Of a stretch of DNA of 64,000 nt, positions 8,095-17,440 are shown piece after piece (position 1 is the stretch's first letter; every line of letters begins with the position of its first letter). Below the pieces are notes generated by a model that saw nothing but the letters and a program-made list of their open reading frames with translations, had not been told where the DNA came from and did not search any database. Location of the stretch: contig NZ_JACJKH010000009.1 of NCBI RefSeq assembly GCF_016900655.1, positions 1 through 64,000 on the forward strand, read 5' to 3'. Both the position numbers and the translations under genes were made by a program. Source of the stretch: Drancourtella massiliensis (lineage in GTDB: Bacteria > Bacillota > Clostridia > Lachnospirales > Lachnospiraceae).

Positions 8095-10254
8095 TTACCG
8101 GATTCCTTTCATAGTAAGCTGAATCCGTTTTTTCTTGAGGTCCACACTCAGTACTTTAACATCCACGATATCACCCACACTGACCGCTTCCAACGGATGT
8201 TTGATAAACTTTTTGTCGGTGATTTCGGAAATATGTACCAGACCATCCTGATGAACGCCGATATCCACAAACACCCCGAAGTCAATGACATTGCGAACCG
8301 TTCCTTTCAGAACCATCCCTTCTTTTAAGTCTTTCATTTCCAGAACGTCGGTCCTGAGAATCGGTTTCGGCATCTCTTCTCTTGGATCTCTGGCCGGCTT
8401 TTCCAGCTCTTTTACAATATCATGCAGAGTGATCTCACCGATTCCAAGCTCTTCTGCCAGTTTCCGGTAGTCGCGGATGGTGGCCGGAAGGGCTGCAAGA
8501 TTTCCTGCTTTTAAATCCTCTGTTGTGAATCCCTGCTTTTTCAGAAGTTTTTCTGCCGCTTCGTAGGATTCCGGATGGACGCTTGTCCTGTCAAACGGAT
8601 TATCCCCGCCTTCGATCCGCATAAATCCCGCACACTGCTCATATGCCTTCGGTCCAAGTTTCGGCACCTTTAAAAGCTGCTTTCTGTTTGTAAATCTTCC
8701 GTTTTCTTCTCTGTAAGCCACAATATTTTTTGCGATTGTGTTTGAGATACCGGAAATATAGGATAAAAGCGGAGCAGATGCCGTATTCAAATCTACACCG
8801 ACCTTGTTGACACAGTCTTCCACCACGCCATTCAGCGCTTCCGTCAGCTTTTTCTGGTTCATATCATGCTGGTACTGGCCGACCCCGATGGATTTTGGAT
8901 CAATCTTTACAAGTTCTGCAAGCGGATCCTGAAGCCTTCTTGCAATTGACGCGGCACTTCTCTGTCCCACATCAAAATTCGGAAATTCTTCCGATGCCAG
9001 CTTGCTTGCGGAGTACACTGATGCTCCCGCCTCATTTACAATCACATACTGTACGTGCTCTTCCGGGATTTCTTTTAACAGTTCCACAATAAACTGTTCC
9101 GATTCTCTGGATGCTGTTCCGTTTCCAAGAGAAATCAGGCTGATATGATACTTCGGAATAATCTTTTTGAGCAGGTCCTTGGATGCCTTGATTTTGGCAG
9201 GGGTAGTCGGCGCTGTCGGATAAATCACTGTCGTTCCGATCACTTTTCCGGTCGGATCCACAACCGCAAGTTTACATCCGGTCCGGAATGCCGGATCCCA
9301 GCCAAGCACAACCCGTCCTGTAATCGGAGGCTGCATAAGAAGCTGTGTCAGATTTTTCCCGAACACAGCAATGGCCCCGTCCTCCGCCTTTTCCGTAAGT
9401 TCATTGCGGATTTCCCTCTCAATGGCCGGCGCAATCAGACGACTGTAGCTGTCCTTGACCGCCTCTTTTAATACAGGTTCTGTATATGGATTATCCCCAT
9501 GAATAATCTGTTTTTCCAGATAGCGGAGGATTTCTTCTTCCGGCGCTTCCATTCTGACCGTCAGAATTTTTTCTTTTTCTCCCCGGTTCAGAGCCAGAAT
9601 TCTATGACCGGCAATCCTGGATGCTGCTTCCTCAAACTCATAGTACATCTCATAGACCGATTCCTGCTTTTCATCCTTTGCCTCTGAAACAATCTTTCCT
9701 TTCTGGAACGTCATCTTCCGGATTCTCGTCCGGTATTTTGCCTCATCGGAGATCATCTCAGCCAGAATGTCCTGTGCGCCGGCAAGTGCCTCTTCAGGGG
9801 AGGCAACATTCTTTTCCTCCGATACATAGGCTTTGGCCGCCTCAATCGCCGGCTCTTTCAACTTCTGTAAAAGGAGAAGCGCCGCAAGCGGCTCCAGTCC
9901 TTTTTCTTTTGCGATTGTCGCCCTCGTTCTTCTTTTCGGACGGTACGGACGGTACAGATCGTCCACCGCCACCTGGGTCTGCGCCTCCTGAATCTGAGCT
10001 TTCAGTTCTTCGGTAAGCTTTCCCTGCTCCTCGATACTTGAGAGCACCTGCGCTTTCTTCTCCTCCAGATTCCGAAGATAAGTAAGTCTCTCATGGAGTT
10101 TTCTGAGCTGCTCGTCATCCAGTGTTCCAGTTGCTTCTTTTCTGTATCTTGCAATAAACGGGATCGTGTTTCCTTCATCAATCAGTCCGACTGCCGCTTC
10201 GACCTGCCATTTTTTTACATTCAGTTCTGCCGTAATCTTCTGAATAATATCCAT
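8095..10254 (-). CDS. tex: Tex-family S1 RNA-binding transcription accessory protein
   Basis: A 719-aa Tex/YqgF-type protein: N-terminal HTH-like region, YqgF (RNase H-like) core, helix-hairpin-helix segment (KNIVAYREENGRF... LLKVPKLGPKAYEQCAGF) and a C-terminal S1 domain (MVLKGTVRNVIDFGVFVDIG). The family binds nucleic acid and affects transcription and virulence gene expression in several bacteria; its exact role is unsettled. I chose ATG 10254, which has AAAGGAA upstream, over an in-frame TTG at 10272. It is divergent from the TetR gene, sharing a short promoter region. Confidence 0.92.
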   Translation of the reverse strand: MDIIQKITAELNVKKWQVEAAVGLIDEGNTIPFIARYRKEATGTLDDEQLRKLHERLTYLRNLEEKKAQVLSSIEEQGKLTEELKAQIQEAQTQVAVDDLYRPYRPKRRTRATIAKEKGLEPLAALLLLQKLKEPAIEAAKAYVSEEKNVASPEEALAGAQDILAEMISDEAKYRTRIRKMTFQKGKIVSEAKDEKQESVYEMYYEFEEAASRIAGHRILALNRGEKEKILTVRMEAPEEEILRYLEKQIIHGDNPYTEPVLKEAVKDSYSRLIAPAIEREIRNELTEKAEDGAIAVFGKNLTQLLMQPPITGRVVLGWDPAFRTGCKLAVVDPTGKVIGTTVIYPTAPTTPAKIKASKDLLKKIIPKYHISLISLGNGTASRESEQFIVELLKEIPEEHVQYVIVNEAGASVYSASKLASEEFPNFDVGQRSAASIARRLQDPLAELVKIDPKSIGVGQYQHDMNQKKLTEALNGVVEDCVNKVGVDLNTASAPLLSYISGISNTIAKNIVAYREENGRFTNRKQLLKVPKLGPKAYEQCAGFMRIEGGDNPFDRTSVHPESYEAAEKLLKKQGFTTEDLKAGNLAALPATIRDYRKLAEELGIGEITLHDIVKELEKPARDPREEMPKPILRTDVLEMKDLKEGMVLKGTVRNVIDFGVFVDIGVHQDGLVHISEITDKKFIKHPLEAVSVGDIVDVKVLSVDLKKKRIQLTMKGIR

Positions 10255-10289
10255 TTTTTGATTCCTTTCCAAAAAAGTACTTCCCTGTC

Positions 10290-10318
10290 ATTATAGCGGA
10301 AGGTCTTTTTCTGCGCAA
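10290..10318 (-). promoter_or_regulatory. tex promoter
   Basis: Minus strand: -35 TTGCGC (10313-10318), a 17-nt spacer and a perfect -10 TATAAT (10290-10295). The -35 end lies 7 bp from the palindrome at 10325-10348. Confidence 0.7.
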
Positions 10319-10324
10319 CTTCAT

Positions 10325-10348
10325 AAAAACAGAGTTTGCTCTGTTTTT
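10325..10348. promoter_or_regulatory. 24-bp palindrome between divergent tex and tetR promoters (candidate operator)
   Basis: Perfect 10-bp arms AAAAACAGAG and CTCTGTTTTT separated by TTTG. It occupies exactly the space between the tex -35 and the tetR -35 (10350-10355). Size, symmetry and position fit an operator for the adjacent TetR-family regulator. It could in principle form an RNA hairpin, but it lies upstream of both start points, which argues for a DNA site. Confidence 0.55.
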
Positions 10349-10349
10349 C

Positions 10350-10378
10350 TTGAAATCTGACTCTTCCTATGTTATATT
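10350..10378 (+). promoter_or_regulatory. Promoter of the TetR-family gene
   Basis: -35 TTGAAA (10350-10355), a 17-nt spacer and -10 TATATT (10373-10378). It abuts the palindrome at 10325-10348 and is about 19 nt from the ribosome binding site. Confidence 0.65.
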
Positions 10379-10403
10379 TTGGATGATAAGGAGGGCACTG
10401 ATT

Positions 10404-11012
10404 ATGAAAGAAACGAACGGACAGACTCTGTCAAAGCAGCAGCAAAAATCTCTTGAAACGAAAAACCGGATCTTTTCCGCCGCGAAGAGTATTCTTCAGA
10501 GGAAAGGGTACGATGCACTCTCCATCAAAAACATCTGTGAAGAAGCAGGCGTATCCAACGGAAGCTTTTATCATCACTTTAAAACAAAAGATGACCTGCT
10601 TTCCTATTATATAGAAGAACAGCCTACGATCGATCCGGACTGTCTGGAACTCCCGGAAAATGCCGCCGAGGCAAAAAGGGCAATCATTCTTGTCTATCTT
10701 AATTATGTCAGCTACTGCAAAGAGCTCGGTGTCGCTTTTATATCCAACTATTACACGCCAAAAAACCAGGCTCTAAATCCGGCCATCCGCACAAAGCGGC
10801 CTTATCCGATCGTAACAGTAACGGATTACCTGGCTCGTGCACTGGAAGCCGGCACTGTATCTGCCAGCCTGTCCCTGGATGAGATCTCCACCGATATCCG
10901 GATGATTGTCATCGGAAATGTCTTTGAATGGTGTCTGCGGGACGGAAATACAGACTTTGACGGAAATATGGAGCGTTCACTCGGGAAATATCTGGACAGT
11001 GTTCTGAAATAG
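10404..11012 (+). CDS. TetR/AcrR-family transcriptional regulator
   Basis: A 202-aa one-domain HTH regulator. The N-terminal helix-turn-helix is clear (IFSAAKSILQRKGYDALSIKNICEEAGVS, then NGSFYHHFKTKDDLL, about residues 20-66). The C-terminal ligand/dimer domain is divergent and gives no ligand clue. I chose ATG 10404 because AAGGAGGG lies 10 nt upstream; an earlier in-frame ATG at 10350 falls within the -35 box. It is followed by a strong terminator, so it is monocistronic. Likely autoregulated through the palindrome at 10325-10348. Control of the downstream hydrogenase genes is possible but unsupported. Confidence 0.88.
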   Translation: MKETNGQTLSKQQQKSLETKNRIFSAAKSILQRKGYDALSIKNICEEAGVSNGSFYHHFKTKDDLLSYYIEEQPTIDPDCLELPENAAEAKRAIILVYLNYVSYCKELGVAFISNYYTPKNQALNPAIRTKRPYPIVTVTDYLARALEAGTVSASLSLDEISTDIRMIVIGNVFEWCLRDGNTDFDGNMERSLGKYLDSVLK

Positions 11013-11061
11013 TGTGGTTTCGCTTCCCGTCAGGGAACAAAACAGTTTAGAAATGGCAAAA

Positions 11062-11100
11062 ACCTTTCAGATAAGCGTTTCTGAAAGGTCTTTTCATTTT
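11062..11100 (+). terminator. Intrinsic terminator after the TetR gene
   Basis: A perfect 10-bp stem (ACCTTTCAGA/TCTGAAAGGT, loop of 8 nt), followed by CTTTTCATTTT. The rest of 11013-11345 holds no ORF. I see only this terminator and the hydrogenase promoter in it. Confidence 0.8.
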
Positions 11101-11271
11101 AGAAGGGAATTTGTAATTCTTACTTTGGTAACTGTTTACCTTTGATGCTTTTATTATATCCCCGGCCCCCTGCAAAATCAAATCGGTTATCCTGATATAT
11201 TTCTTCATTTATAGGCATTTTCTATGTTTTGTACATTCCTCCCAATTTCATTGTCTATTTTTTAACTTCTA

Positions 11272-11300
11272 TTGTGTATTTTTCTGACATGTTGTAAAAT
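11272..11300 (+). promoter_or_regulatory. Promoter of the hydrogenase operon
   Basis: -35 TTGTGT (11272-11277), a 17-nt spacer and -10 TAAAAT (11295-11300), about 45 nt before the first ATG. The -35 is two bases off consensus. A short TACG-N5-CGTA inverted repeat lies just downstream of the expected start. Confidence 0.5.
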
Positions 11301-11345
11301 AAAAGTATACGTGATTCGTAAAATGAAATTGTGAGGTGAAAAGAT

Positions 11346-13178
11346 ATGAGCAGACTAGAACTCCCTACCCCGAGCAAAGCGCAGCTGGTCGTTGAGGGAT
11401 TATACAAAGATTTAGAGCGGCGGATTGAAGCAAGCCCGCCGGGACTCTGCCCTGTAGATATCTCGAGGGCGTTCCTCGAACTGTGCCATGCTCAGACATG
11501 CGGCAAATGTGTACCATGCCGTATTGGTCTTTTACAGTTGAAACATCTGATCACAGATGTTCTGAATGGAAAGGCTACAATGGAAACCCTTGACCTGATG
11601 GAGCGTACCGCCCGTTCAATTATGGAGACCGCGGACTGTGCCATCGGATATGAAGCTGCCAATATGGTTTATAAAGGCTTGATCGGTTATCGTGAAGACT
11701 ATGAAGAGCATATCCGGAACGGACGTTGTACATGTACCTACAACCAGCCTGTTCCATGTGTTGCACTTTGTCCTGCCCACGTTGACATCCCGGGCTATAT
11801 CGCTCTCGTACGCGAAGGACGCTACGCCGATGCTATCCGGCTGATCCGGAAAGACAATCCGTTCCCGACCACGTGCGGATTTATCTGCGAACATCCGTGT
11901 GAGGCAAGATGCCGCCGTAATATGGTCGATGATGCTGTCAATATTCGCGGTTTGAAGCGGATGGCTGCGGACTATTCCGGAAAGGTACCTCCGCCGGAAT
12001 GCGCTCCTTCCACCGGAAAGACTGTCGCAGTCATCGGAGGCGGCCCTGGAGGATTAAGTGCCGCATACTATCTGCAGCTTATGGGACATCAGGTAACTGT
12101 ATATGAGATGCTTCCGGAACTTGGCGGTATGCTCCGTTATGGTATTCCAAACTACCGTCTTCCGAAAGACCGTCTCAACGAAGACATTCAGGCAATTCTT
12201 GATACCGGCGTCGAAGTAAAATACGGTCTCCGTATCGGGCAGGACATCACCGTACAGGAACTGCGCGCTTCCTACGATGCAGTCCTGATCACTATCGGAG
12301 CCAGCACAGATAAAAAACTCGGCATCGAAGGCGAGGACGCCGAGGGCGTAATGTCCGCAGTCCGTTTCCTCCGTGATGTAGGAAAAGGTATTAACCCGGA
12401 TCTTACCGGACAGGAAGTTGCCATTGTCGGAGGCGGAAATGTGTCCATGGACGCTGTTCGTTCTGCTGTCAGACTTGGTGCGAAAAAAGTCAGCATCCTG
12501 TACCGCCGCCGTACCGCAGACATGACTGCGCTTCCGGCCGAAATTGAAGGTGCCATTGCAGAAGGCGTGGAAATCCGCACATTACGCGCTCCTTCCCGCA
12601 TCGAGACGGATGAAAACGGACATATCCGCGGTATCTATGTGACACCGCAGATGATCAGCCAGATCAAAGGAGGACGCGCAAGTGTCAAACCGTCCGGACT
12701 TCCGGATGAGTTTGTTCCATGTACAACCCTGATCGTTGCCATTGGGCAGAACATTGAAACAGAACATTTTGAAAAAGCCGGGCTTCCTGTAGAAAGAGGA
12801 AAAATCATGGCTGAAAAATTCGGCGGATTCAGCAATCTTCCTGGAGTTTTTGCCGGCGGAGACTGCGCTACCGGTCCTGCTACCGTAATCCGCGCGATCG
12901 CGGCCGCAAAGGTTGTTGCCGCAAATATTGATGAATATCTGGGATACCATCACGAAATCACTTGTGATGTCGAGATTCCGGAGCCGAATCTGGATGACCG
13001 TGTACCGTGCGGACGTGTTGAGCTTCCTGAGCGGGAAGCCTGTGAGCGTATCCACGACTTTGACGGTGTAGAACAATGCATGACCTGTCAGGAAGCACAG
13101 CAGGAGGCAAACCGCTGCCTGCGCTGCGACCACTTTGGTTTTGGAATATTTAAAGGAGGCCGCGAGAAAGTATGGTAA
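11346..13178 (+). CDS. GltD/NfnB-like FAD-NAD(P) oxidoreductase with NuoF-type Fe-S N-terminus, hydrogenase partner
   Basis: A 610-aa iron-sulfur flavoprotein. Residues about 45-100 resemble the NuoF C-terminal 4Fe-4S module (CGKCVPCRIG, later DCAIG). Next is the GltD-type Cys-rich segment (CPAHVDIPGYI, CGFICEHPCEARCRR), an FAD Rossmann motif VIGGGPGGLSAAYYL, an NAD(P) motif VAIVGGGNVSMDA, and a closing FAD block GVFAGGDCATGPATVI. A further Cys cluster (CMTCQEA, RCLRCDHFGFG) ends the protein. It resembles the glutamate-synthase small-chain/NfnB family, but there is no GltB nearby. It overlaps hydA by 7 nt, so the two are translationally coupled. Inferred role: passing electrons between NAD(P)H and the hydrogenase. 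Confidence 0.85.
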   Translation: MSRLELPTPSKAQLVVEGLYKDLERRIEASPPGLCPVDISRAFLELCHAQTCGKCVPCRIGLLQLKHLITDVLNGKATMETLDLMERTARSIMETADCAIGYEAANMVYKGLIGYREDYEEHIRNGRCTCTYNQPVPCVALCPAHVDIPGYIALVREGRYADAIRLIRKDNPFPTTCGFICEHPCEARCRRNMVDDAVNIRGLKRMAADYSGKVPPPECAPSTGKTVAVIGGGPGGLSAAYYLQLMGHQVTVYEMLPELGGMLRYGIPNYRLPKDRLNEDIQAILDTGVEVKYGLRIGQDITVQELRASYDAVLITIGASTDKKLGIEGEDAEGVMSAVRFLRDVGKGINPDLTGQEVAIVGGGNVSMDAVRSAVRLGAKKVSILYRRRTADMTALPAEIEGAIAEGVEIRTLRAPSRIETDENGHIRGIYVTPQMISQIKGGRASVKPSGLPDEFVPCTTLIVAIGQNIETEHFEKAGLPVERGKIMAEKFGGFSNLPGVFAGGDCATGPATVIRAIAAAKVVAANIDEYLGYHHEITCDVEIPEPNLDDRVPCGRVELPEREACERIHDFDGVEQCMTCQEAQQEANRCLRCDHFGFGIFKGGREKVW

Positions 13179-14911
13179 ATCTTAAAATCGACAATAAAGA
13201 AATCTGTGTACCGGAAGGTACCACGATTATGGATGCGGCAGCTCAAAACGGAATCATCATTCCGAAACTCTGTTATCTGAAAGATATCAACGAAATCGCT
13301 GCCTGCCGTGTCTGCGTAGTAGAAATGGAAGGTAAGGACCGCCTGATCACCTCCTGTAACAACACTGTTCAGGAAGGCATGGTTCTTTATACAAACAGCC
13401 CGAAGGTACGTGCGGACCGCCGTAATACCGTGCAGCTCATTCTTTCCCAGCATGACTGCAAATGCGCGACCTGTGTCCGCAGCGGCAACTGTTCTCTTCA
13501 GAAGATTGCCAACGACCTGAATATTCTGGAGCTTCCATTCGGCGAGCGTATCGAACGCCAGCCATGGAACAAGGATTTCCCGCTGATTCGGGATTCCGCA
13601 AAATGTATCAAATGTATGCGCTGTATCCAGATCTGTGACAAGGTTCAGAGCCTGCACATCTGGGATCTGGAAGGAACCGGCTCCCGCTCTACAGTCAATG
13701 TATCAGGCGGCCGTAAGATTGAAGAAGCAGACTGTTCCCTCTGCGGACAGTGTATTACTCATTGTCCGGTTGGTGCTCTGCGCGAGCGCGACGATACAGA
13801 AAAAGTCTGGGATGCAATTGCAGATAAAGACACAATCACAGTAGCACAGATCGCTCCGGCTGTCCGTACTGCATGGGGCGAGGCTCTTGGTCTTTCACGT
13901 GAAGATGCTACAGTCAACAAAATCGCTGATGCTCTTCACAAGATCGGAGTTGACTATGTGTTTGACACCAGCTTCTCCGCCGATCTTACGATCATGGAAG
14001 AGGGAAATGAATTTCTGGAACGTTTTACTAAAGGAGAGACGAAATTACGTCCGATGTTTACATCCTGCTGTCCTGGATGGATCCGTTTCATCAAATCCCA
14101 GTTCCCGCATCTGGTGCCTCAGCTTTCCACAGCCAAATCTCCTCAGCAGATGTTTGGCGCAGTGATGAAGACTTACTTTGCAGATTCCATCAATGTAAGT
14201 CCGGATCGTATTTTTACAATTTCCATCATGCCTTGCGTCGCGAAAAAAGGAGAGCGCAATATGGAGCTTTTCTATGAAGAATACGCCGGTCATGATACCG
14301 ATGTGGTTCTGACCACACGTGAGCTGACGCGCATGATCCGTTCTGCCCACATTCCGCCGCATTCTCTTGAGAATCGGGAATTTGACAGACTGATGAAAGA
14401 ATATACAGGCGCCGGCGTTATCTTTGGTGTAACAGGCGGTGTTATGGAAGCTGCTCTTCGTTCCGCTTACTATCTTGTAACCGGAAGAAATGCGGATCCG
14501 GATGCATTTAAGGCTGTGCGCAATGACGGAAAAGGCGTGAAATCAGCTGAAATCCAGATTGGCGATGCCGTTGTGAAAGCTGCTGTTGTAAGCGGACTTG
14601 GAAATACAAGACGTCTGCTGCAGCAGATCGAACGCGGAGAAGTCCATTATGATTTCGTGGAAGTCATGGCATGCCCTGGCGGCTGTGTAGGCGGAGGCGG
14701 ACAGATCATCCACGATGGCGAAGAACTTGCCTACGAAAGAGGACAGAGCCTCTACTTCCTGGACAAGAATGCACCACTTCGTTTTTCCCACGAAAATCCT
14801 GATGTACAGAAGCTGTATGCGGACTTTATGGGACAGCCGCTGTCTCACCGTGCCCACCAGCTGTTACATACTGATCATCAGGCATGGGCGATGCCTCGTT
14901 CTGACAGATAA
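13172..14911 (+). CDS. hydA: [FeFe] hydrogenase catalytic subunit
   Basis: A 579-aa hydrogenase that makes or consumes H2 at an H-cluster. The N-terminal plant-type [2Fe-2S] domain uses Cys34, 45, 48 and 62. A His-Cys 4Fe-4S site follows around His94-Cys107, then two ferredoxin-type clusters (Cys145/148/151/155 and 188/191/194/198). All three H-cluster signatures are intact: L1 TSCCPGW (297-303), L2 MPCVAKKGE (353-361) and L3 EVMACPGGC (497-505). The order and size match multidomain CpI-like enzymes. Coupling to a GltD-like protein rather than a NuoE/NuoF pair resembles the HydDB group A2 context (from memory). Maturases HydEFG are not in the window. Confidence 0.93.
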   Translation: MVNLKIDNKEICVPEGTTIMDAAAQNGIIIPKLCYLKDINEIAACRVCVVEMEGKDRLITSCNNTVQEGMVLYTNSPKVRADRRNTVQLILSQHDCKCATCVRSGNCSLQKIANDLNILELPFGERIERQPWNKDFPLIRDSAKCIKCMRCIQICDKVQSLHIWDLEGTGSRSTVNVSGGRKIEEADCSLCGQCITHCPVGALRERDDTEKVWDAIADKDTITVAQIAPAVRTAWGEALGLSREDATVNKIADALHKIGVDYVFDTSFSADLTIMEEGNEFLERFTKGETKLRPMFTSCCPGWIRFIKSQFPHLVPQLSTAKSPQQMFGAVMKTYFADSINVSPDRIFTISIMPCVAKKGERNMELFYEEYAGHDTDVVLTTRELTRMIRSAHIPPHSLENREFDRLMKEYTGAGVIFGVTGGVMEAALRSAYYLVTGRNADPDAFKAVRNDGKGVKSAEIQIGDAVVKAAVVSGLGNTRRLLQQIERGEVHYDFVEVMACPGGCVGGGGQIIHDGEELAYERGQSLYFLDKNAPLRFSHENPDVQKLYADFMGQPLSHRAHQLLHTDHQAWAMPRSDR

Positions 14912-14930
14912 TATGCACTGATTTTATTTC

Positions 14931-14979
14931 TGCCTTCGGAGATCCGGCTGTTTCTGCCATTCTCCGAAGGCGGTTTTTA
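14931..14979 (+). terminator. Terminator of the hydrogenase operon
   Basis: A 12-bp stem (TGCCTTCGGAGA/TCTCCGAAGGCG with one end mismatch, 18-nt loop), followed by TTTTTATTT. It lies 19 nt after the hydA stop. Confidence 0.85.
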
Positions 14980-15003
14980 TTTCAGAAAATTTCAGGAGGA
15001 ATT

Positions 15004-15921
15004 ATGTACACTTTTATCATCAATCCGCACTCCCGCTCTGGAAAAGGACTCACAATCTGGCACACCGTTGAGGCTCAGCTAGAACAGCGCCAAATCTGTT
15101 ATACCGCCTTTTTCACAAAATATCAAAGGCAAGCCACCACATATGTCCGGGAGCTTACCTCCGACGGATCTTCCCGTGTTCTTGTGGTTCTCGGCGGAGA
15201 CGGCACTTTGAATGAAGTCATTAACGGGATCTGCTTTCCGGAGCGGGTTACACTCGGTTATATCCCAACCGGCTCCAGCAACGATTTTGCCCGCAGCTTT
15301 GGTATCCCAAATGATCCTCTGCGCGCTCTGGAAATTATCCTGAATCCAGGACAGACCGTACACATGGACGTTGGAACCATGTCATACGAAGGGAAACACC
15401 GGCGTTTTGCAGTCAGTGCCGGCATAGGTTTCGATGCCGCAATCTGCCACGAAGCGGTTGTTTCAAAGTGGAAGCGGATACTGAACCGGATTCATCTCGG
15501 GAAATTTACCTATGCCGTCATTGCGCTTCACCGGCTTTTACTTACATCCACCTGCCCTTTCCATATCGTCCTTGATGATGAAAAAGAGGTGTCCTTTCCA
15601 AAAGGATGGTTTGCTGCAGTGATGAACCACCCTTGTGAAGGCGGCGGATTTTATTTTTGTCCTGATGCCCGGCCGGACGACGGACAACTTGATGTTCTGG
15701 TCGTATCCGGCCTGAAGGCTTCGGCTCTTCTTCTTACTCTTCCATTCGCGCTTTTCGGGAAACATACAAAATTTCACGGTGTCCATTTATTCCGCTGCAA
15801 AAAAGTTTCCATCCATACAGCCAGTGCCCTTCCCGTACATACAGACGGCGAACCTGTTTTTTTACAACGATGTTTTACAGCTTCTATCGAGGCCTGTCCT
15901 TTAAAAGTGATCGTATCTTAA
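15004..15921 (+). CDS. Diacylglycerol/lipid kinase family protein (YegS/DagK-like)
   Basis: A 305-aa cytosolic lipid kinase of the DAGK_cat superfamily. The nucleotide-binding GGDGT motif is at residues 64-68 within VVLGGDGTLNEVINGI, followed by YIPTGSSNDFARSFGIP. The C-terminal LuxE-like beta domain ends with VHTDGEPVFLQ, also typical. The substrate may be diacylglycerol or another lipid alcohol; sequence alone does not decide. The start at 15004 has AGGAGG 6 nt upstream. It follows the hydrogenase terminator directly, with no clear promoter of its own seen. Confidence 0.88.
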   Translation: MYTFIINPHSRSGKGLTIWHTVEAQLEQRQICYTAFFTKYQRQATTYVRELTSDGSSRVLVVLGGDGTLNEVINGICFPERVTLGYIPTGSSNDFARSFGIPNDPLRALEIILNPGQTVHMDVGTMSYEGKHRRFAVSAGIGFDAAICHEAVVSKWKRILNRIHLGKFTYAVIALHRLLLTSTCPFHIVLDDEKEVSFPKGWFAAVMNHPCEGGGFYFCPDARPDDGQLDVLVVSGLKASALLLTLPFALFGKHTKFHGVHLFRCKKVSIHTASALPVHTDGEPVFLQRCFTASIEACPLKVIVS

Positions 15922-16041
15922 AATATTTATAAAATATTCAATCTCTTTTCACAGAATTGTGGTATACTAAGATTTACTGATGGTATAATATAGTGACTGT
16001 CATCAGATGATGGACATACAAATGAAAAGGGGAGAAACGCT

Positions 16042-17394
16042 ATGAAATGTCCGAAATGTGGTAATGAACTGCGGGAAAGCAAAAAAACTCCTGGCTATTT
16101 TTTATGTGATTCCTGCAAAAAGAAATTCAGCCAGGAAACTCTGGACCGGTTTCAGTCTGCCAGACCTGTCCGCAGGAAAAAACCTGCACCGGTAAAGCCG
16201 GAAGAGCCAGATGAAACAACTCAGACAGAAACTAACCAGACAGAAGAAATTCAGGCAGAAGAAGCTCAGACAAGCATGACTCCAGAAGAAACTGTTCCGG
16301 AAGAGCCGGTTCAGGCAGAAGCCGATCAAACAGAAACATCTCCGGAAGAACCTGAAGAAGAAACTGTTTCGGAAGAATCTATTCAGGAAGAATCTGTTCA
16401 GGAAGAATCTTCTGAAACAGAAACGGCAGAACCGGAAGGACAGACCTATTCCAACATCCCTCCGGAAGCGGTAAGGAATGAGCGTGAAAAAGAAATGAAG
16501 GCCAATTATGAGGCCATGCTGAATATAAAAGACGAAACTTCTGATGACTCGGAAGCTGATGATGTAATTCCGGTTTTCGGTGGTTTCCGTGTTCTGATTG
16601 GAATTGTATCGATCCTATGCGCCGCTTTTCTTGCTTACCAGGCTTATGATTCAGGTATCTTTACTACCTTTATACATACGCCGGGACTGACAGGAATTGC
16701 CGGTATGGTACTTGCAGTCTGCTTCCTGATCGGTGGTCTTGTGGTATTAATTACTCACCGCAGGAACAGCGTGCCGGCATTTATTGTACCTTGTATTTTT
16801 TATCTTGGAGGAGCCGTAGGAGGATTCTTTATCCCGGGTTCTGTCATGACTGTACAGATTCTGCTCTTTGTGTCTGCTTTGTTTGGAGCATTTCTGCTCT
16901 TTGCACTTGGCTGTGCCAAAGAGATCCATGTTGCCCTCCGGGTACTTGTTTTCATCGTTGCAGTTGCGGTTGCAGCCGGTGCCTACTATGCGGCTCAGTA
17001 TGTGGTTCCGCAGAGTTCGGCAAGTTCCGGTAAAAATCTACGTCTGACCACGGATGATTTTACCGTCTCATTTGAAAAATCTGATATCGGAACAGATTAT
17101 GAGGGCGAACAGGCTCTTATGGTTTATTACACAATTACAAATAAAGGTTCCGAAACCCTGGTTCCATCTGTTGCCGTTACTTTCAAGGCACTGCAGGATG
17201 ATACCACTCTGGATCCTACGATTGTCTCGGATGAACCACTGTCAGAAAATGAAAGCGCAGAAGTCAGCCAGGGCGACAGCGTGCGTGTGTGCACCTCCTT
17301 TATTCTTCTTGATCAGTCCGATGTGACTCTTCAGCTTTATGAAACTTTCGGTTCAAACAGTAATATAGCTGAGACAACATTGAATCTGGATTAA
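16042..17394 (+). CDS. Zinc-ribbon, Glu-rich membrane protein with C-terminal DUF5067-like domain
   Basis: A 450-aa protein in four parts. Residues 1-30 form a zinc ribbon (CPKC and CDSC pairs at 3/6 and 22/25). Residues 50-145 are a low-complexity acidic linker with tandem EESVQ-type repeats. About five hydrophobic helices span residues 185-325. The last 110 residues (LTTDDFTVSFEKSDIGTD onward) form a beta-rich extracytoplasmic domain that resembles DUF5067. Family function is unknown; the layout suggests a surface-exposed domain tethered by the membrane with a cytosolic ribbon. The acidic repeats are encoded by near-identical gaagaa-rich DNA and may vary in length between strains. Confidence 0.75.
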   Translation: MKCPKCGNELRESKKTPGYFLCDSCKKKFSQETLDRFQSARPVRRKKPAPVKPEEPDETTQTETNQTEEIQAEEAQTSMTPEETVPEEPVQAEADQTETSPEEPEEETVSEESIQEESVQEESSETETAEPEGQTYSNIPPEAVRNEREKEMKANYEAMLNIKDETSDDSEADDVIPVFGGFRVLIGIVSILCAAFLAYQAYDSGIFTTFIHTPGLTGIAGMVLAVCFLIGGLVVLITHRRNSVPAFIVPCIFYLGGAVGGFFIPGSVMTVQILLFVSALFGAFLLFALGCAKEIHVALRVLVFIVAVAVAAGAYYAAQYVVPQSSASSGKNLRLTTDDFTVSFEKSDIGTDYEGEQALMVYYTITNKGSETLVPSVAVTFKALQDDTTLDPTIVSDEPLSENESAEVSQGDSVRVCTSFILLDQSDVTLQLYETFGSNSNIAETTLNLD

Positions 17395-17440
17395 TCCGGT
17401 TCACTTACTTTCATCATTTTCGTTAAAAGGAGAAATCCGA

